NCBI RefSeq assembly: GCF_001975985.1
Contig: NZ_MTQF01000004.1
Location: forward strand, 658,135 to 722,134
DNA: 64,000 nt
From: [Flexibacter] sp. ATCC 35103
GTDB lineage: Bacteria; Bacteroidota; Bacteroidia; Flavobacteriales; Flavobacteriaceae
Reading direction: 5' to 3'
In this document: positions 26,600 through 34,840 of the stretch, piece by piece
How positions within the stretch are numbered: the stretch's first letter is position 1
How the letters are laid out: each line of letters opens with the position of its first letter
Notes under the pieces: model-generated
Told to the model about the DNA's origin: nothing
The model's database searches: none
Seen by the model: the letters and a program-made list of their open reading frames with translations, nothing else
Made by a program: the position numbers and the translations under genes

Positions 26600-27871
26600 A
26601 TGACCAGAGAGCGCTTGATATCTTTAGATGTCTTTAGAGGATTAACGATTTTATTAATGACAATTGTTAATAATCCCGGAGATTGGGGACATGTTTACGC
26701 CCCTTTATTACATTCAGAATGGCATGGCTGCACGCCAACCGATTTAGTTTTTCCGTTTTTTATTTTTATCATGGGAGTCGCTGTTCCCTTAGCAATGCCA
26801 ACCAAAACCTGGGACGATACCACTTTTAATAAAATACTGGTTCGTTCTTTACGAATGTTCTGTCTGGGCATTTTCTTTAATTATTTTTCTAAAATACAAT
26901 TATTTGGGTTAGAAGGAATTTCACTTCTTATTGGTCGCTTAATCATTACTGTTATAGTTGGTTATTCATTAATGGGTGATTTTAGCTCTAAACTTAAAAA
27001 TATCCTGGCTTTTTCAATTCTCTTTATCTATCTGTTTTTAGCTTACAGCGGTATCGAAGCCTATCAGGATGTTCGCCTTCCCGGAGTTTTACAGCGAATA
27101 GCAATTGTATATTTTGTAGTTTCTCTTTTATATTTAAAAACCAGCAAAAAAACACAAATCATAACCGGTGCAGTTTTATTATTAGGGTATTGGGCAGCAA
27201 TGACATTAATACCTGTTCCCGGAATTGGAGCTCCAAATCTGGAAAAAGGAACTAATCTTGCTTCATGGGTTGACAGTATATTACTAAAAGGACATATGTA
27301 CCGCGAAACCATAACCTGGGATCCTGAAGGAATTTTGAGTACTCTGCCATCAATCGTAAACGGAATCATAGGTTTATTAATTGGACAGATTTTACAACGC
27401 GAGATTACCAAAACACAAAAAGCTTCAAAAATAGCTCTTGCAGGTGTAGCACTTATTATTGTAGGACTACTTTGGGATATTATTTTCCCTATAAATAAAT
27501 CACTCTGGACAAGCAGCTACGTTTTGTATACGACTGGATTAGCTGCAACTTGTCTGGCATTATTATATTATATAATTGATATTGCAGATTATAAAAAAGG
27601 ATTTAAATTATTTTTAATCTGGGGAGTAAATCCAATGATTGTCTTTTTCTTTTCGCAGATTATCCCACAAGCACTGGTGATGATTCAATTTAAAAATCCA
27701 CATAATCCTGCTGAACAAATTAATCTTCTAAATTATTTATATATTTTCGGGATTGCACCATTTTTCAGTAATCCAATGACAGCTTCATTAGCTGGAGCCC
27801 TGGTTTATGTTGCAATCTGGACTTTTATTTTATGGATATTCTATAAAAATAAACTAATATTCAAAGTTTAA
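26600..27871 (+). CDS. Heparan-alpha-glucosaminide N-acetyltransferase-like membrane protein (DUF5009)
   Basis: This 423-residue polytopic inner-membrane protein of about 10-11 helices is related to HGSNAT/YeiB-type acyltransferases. The N-terminal signature RLISLDVFRGLTILLM is followed by HSEWHGCTPTDLVFPFFIF, with the His-rich loop that carries the active histidine in the family, and GVLQRIAIVYF further on. The role is presumably transfer of an acyl group to a sugar across the membrane. A second member is encoded at 40405-41595. No polysaccharide genes lie next to this copy. Confidence 0.85.
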   Translation: MTRERLISLDVFRGLTILLMTIVNNPGDWGHVYAPLLHSEWHGCTPTDLVFPFFIFIMGVAVPLAMPTKTWDDTTFNKILVRSLRMFCLGIFFNYFSKIQLFGLEGISLLIGRLIITVIVGYSLMGDFSSKLKNILAFSILFIYLFLAYSGIEAYQDVRLPGVLQRIAIVYFVVSLLYLKTSKKTQIITGAVLLLGYWAAMTLIPVPGIGAPNLEKGTNLASWVDSILLKGHMYRETITWDPEGILSTLPSIVNGIIGLLIGQILQREITKTQKASKIALAGVALIIVGLLWDIIFPINKSLWTSSYVLYTTGLAATCLALLYYIIDIADYKKGFKLFLIWGVNPMIVFFFSQIIPQALVMIQFKNPHNPAEQINLLNYLYIFGIAPFFSNPMTASLAGALVYVAIWTFILWIFYKNKLIFKV

Positions 27872-27889
27872 ATTTTACCATATATGTAG

Positions 27890-27956
27890 AGACGCACAGT
27901 AGTGCGTCTTTTTTTATTAAAGATTTACCTTGGGGTAGATGCACTGCTGTGCATCT
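27890..27956. repeat. Two GACGCAC-type hairpins after the DUF5009 gene
   Basis: Hairpin one pairs AGACGCAC with GTGCGTCT (27890-27909) and is followed by a T run, so it can end transcription. Hairpin two pairs AGATGCAC with GTGCATCT (27937-27956). TATATG/CATATG edges flank the pair. The related copy is at 8262-8281. Confidence 0.7.
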
Positions 27957-28053
27957 TTATACATATGGATCAAAAAAAAGTTTTTTTTGGTTAAAACATC
28001 ATTCTACCATGTTTTAATTACGAATTAATTAAAAACAATTCATAAAAAAAGTA

Positions 28054-28061
28054 TACTTTTG
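28054..28061 (+). promoter_or_regulatory. Probable -7 box of ndk
   Basis: TACTTTTG matches the Bacteroidota consensus TAnnTTTG and lies 23 bases before the ndk ATG, giving a leader of about 17 bases. A -33 TTG at the usual distance is not visible. Confidence 0.6.
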
Positions 28062-28084
28062 CACAAAATTTAATAAAATATAAA

Positions 28085-28504
28085 ATGGCAACAAATAGAA
28101 CTTTTACAATGATTAAGCCAGATGCAGTTCAAAACGGACACATCGGTAATATCTTAGCAATGATTACTAATGGAGGTTTCAAAATCGTTTCATTAAAATT
28201 AACTCAATTAACTGTAGCTGATGCTCAAGCATTTTACGCAGTTCACGCAGAAAGACCTTTCTACGGAGAATTAGTTGAATTCATGTCTCGCGGTCCAATT
28301 GTTGCTGCAATTTTAGAAAAAGACAATGCAGTAGAAGATTTCAGAACTTTAATTGGAGCTACAAATCCAGCTGAAGCTGCTGAAGGAACTATTCGTAAAG
28401 CATACGCAACTTCTATTGGAGAAAATGCTGTTCACGGATCTGATAGCGACGAAAACGCTGCAATCGAAGGTGCATTTCACTTTGCTGGAAGAGAGCAATT
28501 CTAA
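28085..28504 (+). CDS. ndk: Nucleoside-diphosphate kinase
   Basis: This 139-residue cytoplasmic enzyme moves the gamma phosphate from ATP to nucleoside diphosphates. The N-terminus [17 protein letters not shown] and the active-site motif NAVHGSDS with phospho-acceptor His117 are diagnostic, and the length is normal. Codon use appears typical of a well-expressed gene. It is monocistronic and ends at a bidirectional hairpin shared with the gene on the opposite strand. Confidence 0.97.
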   Translation: MATNRTFTMIKPDAVQNGHIGNILAMITNGGFKIVSLKLTQLTVADAQAFYAVHAERPFYGELVEFMSRGPIVAAILEKDNAVEDFRTLIGATNPAEAAEGTIRKAYATSIGENAVHGSDSDENAAIEGAFHFAGREQF

Positions 28505-28509
28505 TATAA

Positions 28510-28544
28510 GTTTACAGTCACAGTTATCAGTGACAGTTTACAAA
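28510..28544. repeat. Family D repeat fragment (CAGTCACAG units) after ndk
   Basis: GTTTACAGTCACAG and a near mirror TCAGTGACAGTTTACAAA lie between the ndk stop and the terminator. They belong to the same unit set as the large inverted repeats at 59863-60063 and 48528-49098. Confidence 0.65.
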
Positions 28545-28546
28545 TA

Positions 28547-28583
28547 CAAAAAAACCTGTTTCAAATCTGAAACAGGTTTTTTT
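28547..28583. terminator. Bidirectional terminator between ndk and the PH-like gene
   Basis: AACCTGTTTCA (28553-28563) pairs with TGAAACAGGTT (28568-28578), with an A run on the left and a T run on the right. It can therefore serve ndk on the plus strand and the 28591-29064 gene on the minus strand. Confidence 0.88.
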
Positions 28584-28590
28584 ATATCTT

Positions 28591-29064
28591 TTACTTAAAC
28601 AGTTCAATACCTTCTTTTATAAAAGCAGGTTCCCTCTCTCCCATATCCGTAAGTCTATCTTTCAAAACCGACTTTAATTCCTCAAAATTACTGTGATAAA
28701 AGTTAGAAATACTACCAATTCTTTTTCCGTCTTTAAGAATAAAAAGGGATTCATAAACTCCTCCTCTTGCGAATTCAATCAATGTTATAAAACCATCTAA
28801 CGTATTAAAATCATAACTTACAGATTTTCCAGCTCCAAAATAGCGTTTTATAATTATAGCAGTATCTTCAATTTCAACTTTAAACGCCCTGGTTCTAAAA
28901 ACTGTGAGCCAAAAAAACACTATAAATAATACAAATAAAATAGGCAAAAACATACCTGCCGTTATCGACTTAGCCGAAAAATAAACCGCCACTAGTGGCA
29001 ATATTGTAAAATAAGAAATTAAAAGGATCGTCCAAAATTTAAACTTAGATTTTATACTCATCAC
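28591..29064 (-). CDS. Small membrane protein with PH-like domain, unknown function
   Basis: This 157-residue protein has two transmembrane helices at about 10-30 and 35-55, then a soluble C-terminal part whose alternating strands (FKVEIEDTAIIIKRYFG, SVSYDFNTLDGFI) resemble bacterial PH-like domains. No catalytic motif is visible. It is last in a minus-strand run with the DUF721 and lipocalin-like genes, 33 bases downstream of DUF721. Function unknown. Confidence 0.75.
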   Translation of the reverse strand: MMSIKSKFKFWTILLISYFTILPLVAVYFSAKSITAGMFLPILFVLFIVFFWLTVFRTRAFKVEIEDTAIIIKRYFGAGKSVSYDFNTLDGFITLIEFARGGVYESLFILKDGKRIGSISNFYHSNFEELKSVLKDRLTDMGEREPAFIKEGIELFK

Positions 29065-29097
29065 AACAAAAACTTCATTCTCAAATCACCAACTAAT

Positions 29098-29394
29098 CTA
29101 TCTCAAAACAACATCTTTCACCACCTCACGACCTAATTCTTCATTAATCATTTTCACTATTTTAGATTTTCCGTGGCTTAACTCTTCCCTTAAAACTGCC
29201 GAACCCAATTCTACATACAATGTACTCCCCTTCAATATTACATTCTTCGTATACGTATTTACTCCATTCCCCATCAACTGTCTCCAGGCCTCTTTTACAT
29301 CAATCTGATCCATTCCGGGACCTAGCTTATTCACTTGGATAATCTGTTGCAAAACAGCCCCAATCGTACTCTGATTATTTAGTCTTTTTGCCAT
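29098..29394 (-). CDS. DUF721 protein (DciA-like)
   Basis: This is a 98-residue cytoplasmic protein of the DUF721 family, whose studied members (DciA) load the replicative helicase. It has the N-terminal helix IGAVLQQIIQ, W-containing segment VKEAWRQLMG and the beta segment LYVELGSAVLREELSHGK. The length matches the short Bacteroidota form. Its start lies inside the 3' end of the lipocalin-like gene (20-base overlap), so translation is probably coupled. Helicase loading is inferred from the family. Confidence 0.85.
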   Translation of the reverse strand: MAKRLNNQSTIGAVLQQIIQVNKLGPGMDQIDVKEAWRQLMGNGVNTYTKNVILKGSTLYVELGSAVLREELSHGKSKIVKMINEELGREVVKDVVLR

Positions 29395-29815
29395 TGTCTA
29401 ATAAATTTATTGGTCCTGCTTTTTTATAATGATATTCCTTATTCTCTTGATTTTTTACCACCAGTTTTTCATCTGTAATCAAAATCAATTCCTCGCTCCA
29501 TTTTGCATAATCTGTTTTATAATCCAGAAAAACCTGATCTTCCTTAAATCGAACCGACACATTCTCAAAAGAATCACTTGTCAAAAAAGTTCCATCAAGT
29601 TGAGGCATAACTTTCTTCCTTATTCCTTTATTATTTTTAACATCAAAATAATCAAAACTCTCATTCATTCCATAATCCTTATCTTCTCCTTTATCAAAAA
29701 CCACTTTTTCAATTTCCCAATAGCCATTTAATTTAGCAATATCTGCCGGTTTAATTTCCTGTTTGCAACTCACAAACAAAAACGATAAAACCAAAATCAT
29801 AAAAGTGTTTTTCAT
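29375..29815 (-). CDS. Lipocalin-like lipoprotein, unknown function
   Basis: This 146-residue exported lipoprotein is taken from the ATG at 29813-29815, which gives a clean signal with lipobox (LFVSC). The start KLNGYWEIEKVVF and the strand pattern fit the lipocalin-like group common in Bacteroidota. A ligand is not predicted. It overlaps the DUF721 gene by 20 bases, although an envelope protein and a replication protein have no evident functional link. Confidence 0.75.
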   Translation of the reverse strand: MKNTFMILVLSFLFVSCKQEIKPADIAKLNGYWEIEKVVFDKGEDKDYGMNESFDYFDVKNNKGIRKKVMPQLDGTFLTSDSFENVSVRFKEDQVFLDYKTDYAKWSEELILITDEKLVVKNQENKEYHYKKAGPINLLDNGKKTK

Positions 29816-29878
29816 AGTATACTTATTAAATTTAACAAATGTCATTTTAAATATCCTTAAGCTTCAGTAGAAGAATTT

Positions 29879-29962
29879 GGAGCTGATTCCTGCTGTCCGC
29901 TATATCTTTTTCCTGCAAAAAAGCAAGAAAAAGGATGCCGCTTCCATCAGGGCTAAAACTCC
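29879..29962 (-). repeat. Imperfect palindromic repeat, family B copy 2 (inverted)
   Basis: The element begins GGAGCTGATTCCTGCTGTCC and ends CCATCAGGGCTAAAACTCC, with an inner hairpin CTTTTTCCTGC/GCAAGAAAAAG. In the orientation of the downstream lipocalin-like gene it sits in the upstream region, 64 bases from the ATG, like the other copies, which precede start codons. Confidence 0.7.
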
Positions 29963-30128
29963 TGTTTTTAAAAGAATCTTTTGTAATACAAAGTTAACCT
30001 TATAAATTCAAAAGAAATAAAAATTGCTAAAAACAAAAATAAGATCACGATCAAGTTATCAACATTGTCAAAAATAGAACAATGCAATTTTGATGAAATC
30101 TTATTAAAGAAAATTCGTTTATATTAAA

Positions 30129-30308
30129 CTATCGCTTGGTACCCAATCTTTTAAGGATTCCCATAAAAAAGAAAACGATTCCCAATACCAGTAAAATGTA
30201 GTAAAAGGATAAAACTTTATCTCTTAATACATTTGCTAAAACAAAACAAATAACACTTCCGAAATAAAAAGTAAGAGGTGTTATATTTTTTATAGAAGAA
30301 AAACTCAT
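30129..30308 (-). CDS. 59-residue membrane protein downstream of ftsY
   Basis: This small frame starts ATG AGT TTT TCT TCT and ends TAG at 30129-30131. The product has a short N-terminus, a first hydrophobic helix (LTFYFGSVICFVLANVL), a charged turn RDK, and a second (FYYILLVLGIVFFFMGIL) followed by the basic tail KRLGTKR. It begins 17 bases after the ftsY stop, so it is probably in the same transcript. The two-helix topology and operon position argue that it is real; function is unknown. Confidence 0.7.
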   Translation of the reverse strand: MSFSSIKNITPLTFYFGSVICFVLANVLRDKVLSFYYILLVLGIVFFFMGILKRLGTKR

Positions 30309-30325
30309 TGAAATTATTTCGAAAA

Positions 30326-31279
30326 TTATTTAAAAAAACTATCTACAAATTCGTATTTATTAAAAACCTGTAAATCTTCAATTCCCTCACCTACACCAAT
30401 ATATTTTACAGGAATTTGAAACTGGTCAGAAATACCAATTACAACACCACCTTTTGCAGTTCCGTCTAATTTAGTTACAGCAAGAGAAGTTACTTCAGTT
30501 GCAGCAGTAAATTGTTTAGCCTGTTCAAAAGCATTTTGTCCAGTAGAGCCATCCAAAACCAAAAGTACATCATGAGGCGCATCAGCAACTACTTTCTGCA
30601 TTACACGTTTTACTTTGGTAAGCTCATTCATTAAATTAACTTTATTATGCAAACGTCCGGCAGTATCAATAATCACGACATCGGCATTTTGCGCCACAGC
30701 TGATTGCAGGGTATCAAAAGCTACAGAAGCAGGATCACTACCCATATTTTGTCTCACAATTGGCACATCTACACGATCTGCCCAAACCTGTAATTGATCA
30801 ATAGCAGCAGCACGAAAAGTATCAGCAGCTCCTAAAACAACTTTATAACCGGCTTTTTTAAACTGATAAGCCAATTTACCAATTGTAGTCGTTTTACCTA
30901 CTCCGTTTACTCCTACAACCATTAAAACATATGGCTTCTTATCTTTTGGAATTTCAAATTCAGTTGCTTCACCAGTATTGGTTTCAGATAATAAAGCACC
31001 AATTTCTTCTCGTAGAATTTGATTTAGCTCATCTGTACCTAAATATTTATCTTCGGCAACACGTTTTTCGATTCGGGAAATCACTTTCAAGGTTGTATTT
31101 ACACCAACGTCTGAAGCCACAAGAATTTCTTCCAGATCATCTAAAACATCATCATCGACTTTAGATTTTCCGGCAACGGCTTTACTTAACTTTGAGAAAA
31201 AAGTAGTTTTTGATTTTTCAAGACCTTTGTCTAAAGTCTCTTTTTTATCAGTAGAGAATAATTTTTTAAAAAAACTCAT
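30326..31279 (-). CDS. ftsY: Signal recognition particle receptor FtsY
   Basis: This 317-residue SRP GTPase docks ribosome-nascent chain complexes at the membrane. A short N-terminal basic stretch precedes the NG domain. GTPase motifs are G1 GVNGVGKTTTIGKLA, the ALGAADT-type DTFRAAA segment, G3 DTAGRLHN and G4 TKLDGTAKGG. It lacks the long acidic A domain of E. coli FtsY, as is usual in Bacteroidota. It follows rpmB, rpmG and the DUF4295 gene, a conserved order in this phylum, although a terminator lies in between. Confidence 0.96.
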   Translation of the reverse strand: MSFFKKLFSTDKKETLDKGLEKSKTTFFSKLSKAVAGKSKVDDDVLDDLEEILVASDVGVNTTLKVISRIEKRVAEDKYLGTDELNQILREEIGALLSETNTGEATEFEIPKDKKPYVLMVVGVNGVGKTTTIGKLAYQFKKAGYKVVLGAADTFRAAAIDQLQVWADRVDVPIVRQNMGSDPASVAFDTLQSAVAQNADVVIIDTAGRLHNKVNLMNELTKVKRVMQKVVADAPHDVLLVLDGSTGQNAFEQAKQFTAATEVTSLAVTKLDGTAKGGVVIGISDQFQIPVKYIGVGEGIEDLQVFNKYEFVDSFFK

Positions 31280-31496
31280 TTTTATAGGTTGTTAGTTTTT
31301 TAGACTATACGATTTTTGACAATCTAATAATCCTAATTTTTATAGAAGCCCAATTGTTTTCATATGAACCAATAGTTTTTATATCATTTGACTTCACAAA
31401 ACCGAAAGTAAAGATATAGAGGATATCGGGAATTAATGCTTAAAAAAAAGCCAATTGTTATATTTCTATAAAATTTTAGACAAATATAAAAAATAA

Positions 31497-31526
31497 AAAA
31501 GCTACTTCCGAATGAAAGTAGCTTTT
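31497..31526 (-). terminator. Terminator after the rpmB-rpmG-DUF4295 genes
   Basis: AAAAGCTACTTC (31497-31508) pairs with GAAAGTAGCTTTT (31514-31526), followed on the minus strand by TTTTTATTTTTT. It lies 20 bases after the DUF4295 stop. The rest of the 266-base gap up to ftsY has no other evident feature. Confidence 0.88.
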
Positions 31527-31545
31527 CTATATACTGTAATTGTTA

Positions 31546-31698
31546 TTATTTCTTTTTCAAGAAAGTATCAACTTCTTCAGGAGCCATAATAGATTCTACG
31601 AATGTATATGCACCTGTTTTAGGAGATTTCACCATTTTGATGGCTTTTGATAATCTCTTAGAAGATGTTTGTAACGATGCTACGGTTTTCTTTGCCAT
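31546..31698 (-). CDS. DUF4295 small basic protein
   Basis: This 50-residue frame begins MAKKTVASLQTSSKRLSKAI, continues with KSPKTGAYTFVES and ends FLKKK. It is the DUF4295 protein encoded next to ribosomal protein genes L28 and L33 throughout Bacteroidota. Its size, high Lys content and constant position suggest a ribosome-associated role, which is inference. It is third in the rpmB-rpmG transcript, with 90 bases to rpmG. Confidence 0.9.
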   Translation of the reverse strand: MAKKTVASLQTSSKRLSKAIKMVKSPKTGAYTFVESIMAPEEVDTFLKKK

Positions 31699-31788
31699 GA
31701 TTTAAATGTTATTGAAATTCAATAAATCTTAAATGTTAGTAATATTGCTATAATCAACATTCAGGATTGTACTAAAATCTCTAAATTA

Positions 31789-31971
31789 TTACTTAATTTC
31801 TTTGTGAACAGTTACACGTTTCAAGATTGGATTAAATTTCTTAATCTCTAATCTGTCTGGTGTATTTTTTTTGTTCTTAGTTGTAATGTATCTTGAAGTA
31901 CCCGCAACACCAGAAGTCTTGTGTTCAGTACATTCTAAAATTACCTGGATTCTATTACCTTTCTTTGCCAT
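31789..31971 (-). CDS. rpmG: 50S ribosomal protein L33
   Basis: This 60-residue basic ribosomal protein contains the L33 segments [29 protein letters not shown] and [15 protein letters not shown]. It has a single cysteine (Cys14) and so lacks the CxxC pairs of zinc-binding L33, making it a zinc-independent form. It lies 27 bases after rpmB. Confidence 0.96.
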   Translation of the reverse strand: MAKKGNRIQVILECTEHKTSGVAGTSRYITTKNKKNTPDRLEIKKFNPILKRVTVHKEIK

Positions 31972-31998
31972 CTTGCTATATATTTATTTAGGAAAAGA

Positions 31999-32235
31999 TT
32001 ATTTGATAAATCCTTCTGACTGTGCTTTTTTCAAAACAGCAGAAATTCCATTTTTATTAATTGTTTTTATCGTAGATGCTGCTACTCTAAGAGTAATCCA
32101 TCTATCTTCTTCTGGAAGATAAAAACGCTTTTTAACTAAGTTTACAGAAAATTTTCTCTTAGTTTTGTTCATAGCGTGAGAAACGTTATTTCCTACCATC
32201 GCTCTTTTACCTGTAAGGTCACAAACTCTTGACAT
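31999..32235 (-). CDS. rpmB: 50S ribosomal protein L28
   Basis: This 78-residue ribosomal protein has the L28 start [20 protein letters not shown] and the core [20 protein letters not shown]. Only one Cys is present, again the zinc-independent form. It begins the small ribosomal-protein transcript and lies 71 bases downstream of cinA. Confidence 0.97.
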   Translation of the reverse strand: MSRVCDLTGKRAMVGNNVSHAMNKTKRKFSVNLVKKRFYLPEEDRWITLRVAASTIKTINKNGISAVLKKAQSEGFIK

Positions 32236-32306
32236 TATACTTATCTTTTATCGTTATTCAAAATCAGGGTGCAAAGAAAAGAAAAATAAACGATTGAAAC
32301 AAAAAA

Positions 32307-33560
32307 TTACAGCACATTTTTTAAAATTTCTTTCTGTAATATTTCTAAACTCTTAATCGAAGCTCTATCTATCACTTTTTCACGTGGTTGGCCAAAATTA
32401 AATTCTTCCGTAATTATACCGTTTGGAGTAGCCAAAGCGATAAAAACAGTTCCAATTTCAGCATCTGAGTCTCCTTTTGTCGGTCCGGCGTTCCCAGTTG
32501 TTGCAATTGCATAGTCTGTTTTAAGTATCTCTTTCACCTTCAAAGCCATAGCAGAAGCAACCTCTGCGCTAACTACCGAAAATTGACTAACTAAATCCTG
32601 CGAGATACCGAGAACATTAACCTTCGCCTCTGTTGCATACGAAACTATACTGCCCTTAAAGTAGTTAGAAGCTCCGGGAACCGCTGACAAAATCGAAGCA
32701 ATTTTTCCTCCCGTAAAACTTTCTGCCGTTGAGATTGTTTTATTTTGTTTGGTTAAAATTTTACCAACTACAGATTCTATCGTTTCATTTTCTTCATATC
32801 CTACTATAATATCATGAATTATAGCATCTAATGTTTTTACATTTTCTTCAATTGCCGCTTCAAGCAATTCTTTATTTGTCCCTCTGGCAGACAAACGCAA
32901 ACGCACTCTGCCGGGATTTGGCAAATACGCCAATTTAATAAATTCAGGTAAATTATTCTCCCAGTCCTCGATACGTTCTGCCACTAGACTCTCGCCCTGA
33001 CCATAGGTTAAAATGGTTTTATGAATGATATAAGGACGTTTGTACTCGCGAACTATTTTAGGAATTATCTCTTCTTCGACTAAATATTTCATTTCATAAG
33101 GAACTCCCGGAAGCGAAATAAACACGGTATTTTCTTTTTTCATCCACATTCCCGGTGCAGTTCCCATTTTATTGTGTAAAACGGTACATTTTGACGGAAC
33201 CAAGGCCTGATCTTTATTTAATTGTGAAATTGGTCGTTTATAAAATCCTTCGATCAATTCTGTCACATGTGCCAGAACTTCCGGATTTACGACTAACTCA
33301 TCGTCAAAATAATCACAGAAAGTTTTTTTAGTTACATCATCTTTCGTTGGCCCTAAACCTCCTGTTACAATTACAACATCTACTTTGTTTTGCAATTGCG
33401 CAAAGGTATCCAGAATGTGTTTTTTATCGTCGCTTATCGAAATCATTTCATGAACCTCAACACCAATTCCGTCTAGAGATTTGGCAATAAACCCTGAATT
33501 GGTATCTACAATCTGACCTATTAAAATTTCGTCTCCAATAGTAATGATAGTTGCTTTCAT
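32307..33560 (-). CDS. cinA: CinA-family protein (nicotinamide mononucleotide deamidase domain)
   Basis: This 417-residue two-domain cytoplasmic protein has an N-terminal molybdopterin-binding-like (MoCF/COG1058) domain about 1-170, with [16 protein letters not shown] and [11 protein letters not shown]. The C-terminal CinA/PncC domain, about 255-415, has [12 protein letters not shown] and [12 protein letters not shown]. In other bacteria the latter deamidates NMN for NAD salvage and the former has ADP-ribose pyrophosphatase activity. Despite its name a competence role is not implied here. The length is normal. Confidence 0.93.
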   Translation of the reverse strand: MKATIITIGDEILIGQIVDTNSGFIAKSLDGIGVEVHEMISISDDKKHILDTFAQLQNKVDVVIVTGGLGPTKDDVTKKTFCDYFDDELVVNPEVLAHVTELIEGFYKRPISQLNKDQALVPSKCTVLHNKMGTAPGMWMKKENTVFISLPGVPYEMKYLVEEEIIPKIVREYKRPYIIHKTILTYGQGESLVAERIEDWENNLPEFIKLAYLPNPGRVRLRLSARGTNKELLEAAIEENVKTLDAIIHDIIVGYEENETIESVVGKILTKQNKTISTAESFTGGKIASILSAVPGASNYFKGSIVSYATEAKVNVLGISQDLVSQFSVVSAEVASAMALKVKEILKTDYAIATTGNAGPTKGDSDAEIGTVFIALATPNGIITEEFNFGQPREKVIDRASIKSLEILQKEILKNVL

Positions 33561-33739
33561 AGCTGTGGATTATTTTTACTTACTTGTGTTGTAAGTGGTT
33601 ATTAGAAAGAGGATGTTATGCTCCCGTTTTTACCTGAAGAATATAAACAACTTGCTTTTATAACAAAAGTGATGTTTGTTTAAGTAAAATATTTCCGGAA
33701 CAAAAGATAGAGTGAATCTCTATAACTATTAATACGCTC

Positions 33740-33785
33740 CTGTTTTCAGCCTATAGCATAAACTCAAAAACAGGAACGTGCTTTT
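33740..33785 (-). terminator. Weak hairpin after the HPt gene
   Basis: CTCCTGTTTT and AAAACAGGAAC can pair around a loop of about 20 bases directly after the HPt stop. A clear T run does not follow on the minus strand, so termination is uncertain. The rest of the 226-base gap to cinA shows nothing else. Confidence 0.45.
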
Positions 33786-33786
33786 T

Positions 33787-34131
33787 TTACAAATCGAAAT
33801 CTTTTTTAATTTCTTTAATTGCTTCTTTTACCTGAACTTTAATACTTTTAAAAGTTTCGATAATTTCTTTCTTCTTGCCTTCGGCCTTTGTCCAGGCTTC
33901 AACTTGCAGAATTTCTTCAAAAGCAACATTTAACCCCATTAAATCTAATGTTGGTTTTATTTTGTGCGCGTAAGAATATGCATATTTATGATCTTTTTTC
34001 TTGATTCCTTCTTTGATTTGCTGTAAATCTTCAGGAACTTCGGTAACAAATAATTGCAGAATTTCGTTTACAAATTCCGGATCATTGTCTGAAAGCGCAT
34101 ATACTTTCGAAAGGTTGTATTTTAAAGCCAT
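33787..34131 (-). CDS. HPt (histidine phosphotransfer) domain protein
   Basis: This 114-residue free-standing Hpt domain is predicted to be a four-helix bundle. The phosphorylatable residue is His56 in YSYAHKIKPTLDLMGL, the classic HxxKxxxxxxG pattern. Such proteins pass phosphate from hybrid kinases to response regulators; no partner is adjacent. Its ATG shares one base with the stop of the upstream FAH gene, implying coupled translation, an odd pairing of metabolism with signalling. Confidence 0.88.
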   Translation of the reverse strand: MALKYNLSKVYALSDNDPEFVNEILQLFVTEVPEDLQQIKEGIKKKDHKYAYSYAHKIKPTLDLMGLNVAFEEILQVEAWTKAEGKKKEIIETFKSIKVQVKEAIKEIKKDFDL

Positions 34132-34742
34132 TATTTTACTTGTATTCTAAATAATTTTTTATCTTCTAAAAAGCCTTCTAAAACATCATTAGGTTTAACT
34201 GAAGCGACACCTTCCGGAGTTCCCGTAAAGATAATATCTCCAATTTTTAATGTAAAAAATTGCGATACATACGCCACAAGTTCATCTATTTTCCAAAGCA
34301 TAAAACTTGTATTTCCTTTTTGAACCGTTTCAGAATTATTTGTTAACTCAAATGTAAGATTTTCCATCGAAACAAAGTCGGTTTTTGGTAAAAACTCTCC
34401 AATAACCGCAGAACCATCAAATGCTTTTGCTTTTTCCCAGGGTAATCCTTTAGCTTTCAGTTTATCCTGCAAATCTCTAGCAGTAAAATCAATCCCTACA
34501 CTAATTTCATCATAATATTTATGAGCAAATTTAGGCTCTATATACTTCCCTACTTTATTAATCTTTACAATTATCTCTATTTCGTGATGAATTTCTTCAG
34601 AAAATTCAGGAATTACAAACGGATGCTGTTTCAACAAAACTGCTGAATCCGGCTTCATAAAAACTACAGGCTCGGTTGGTCGTTCGTTTTTTAATTCCTC
34701 AATATGATTGGTATAATTTCTACCGATACAGATTATCTTCAT
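34131..34742 (-). CDS. Fumarylacetoacetate hydrolase family protein
   Basis: This 203-residue cytoplasmic protein of the FAH superfamily matches the short YcgM/FAHD1-like type. The metal-binding acidic residues are in EEIHHEIEIIVKI, followed by GIDFTARDLQDKLK, KAFDGSAVIGEF and the terminal GDIIFTGTPEGVASVKPND. Known members are acylpyruvases or oxaloacetate decarboxylases; the substrate is open. It begins a short transcript with the HPt gene and lies downstream of the exonuclease gene, separated by a family D repeat. Confidence 0.9.
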   Translation of the reverse strand: MKIICIGRNYTNHIEELKNERPTEPVVFMKPDSAVLLKQHPFVIPEFSEEIHHEIEIIVKINKVGKYIEPKFAHKYYDEISVGIDFTARDLQDKLKAKGLPWEKAKAFDGSAVIGEFLPKTDFVSMENLTFELTNNSETVQKGNTSFMLWKIDELVAYVSQFFTLKIGDIIFTGTPEGVASVKPNDVLEGFLEDKKLFRIQVK

Positions 34743-34748
34743 TCTTTT

Positions 34749-34840
34749 TAGTTTTCAGTCTCGGTTTTCAGTCACAGTCTTTGCAAAATACAAAATCAGT
34801 TCCAGCACAAAACTGCATACTGAGACTGTGACTAAAAACT
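34749..34840. repeat. Family D inverted repeat between exonuclease and FAH genes
   Basis: The left arm (34749-34780) contains GTTTTCAGTCTCGG and TTTTCAGTCACAGTC. The right arm (34814-34840) contains ACTGAGACTGTGACTAAAAA. They face each other across about 33 bases and so can form a long imperfect hairpin. Confidence 0.75.
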
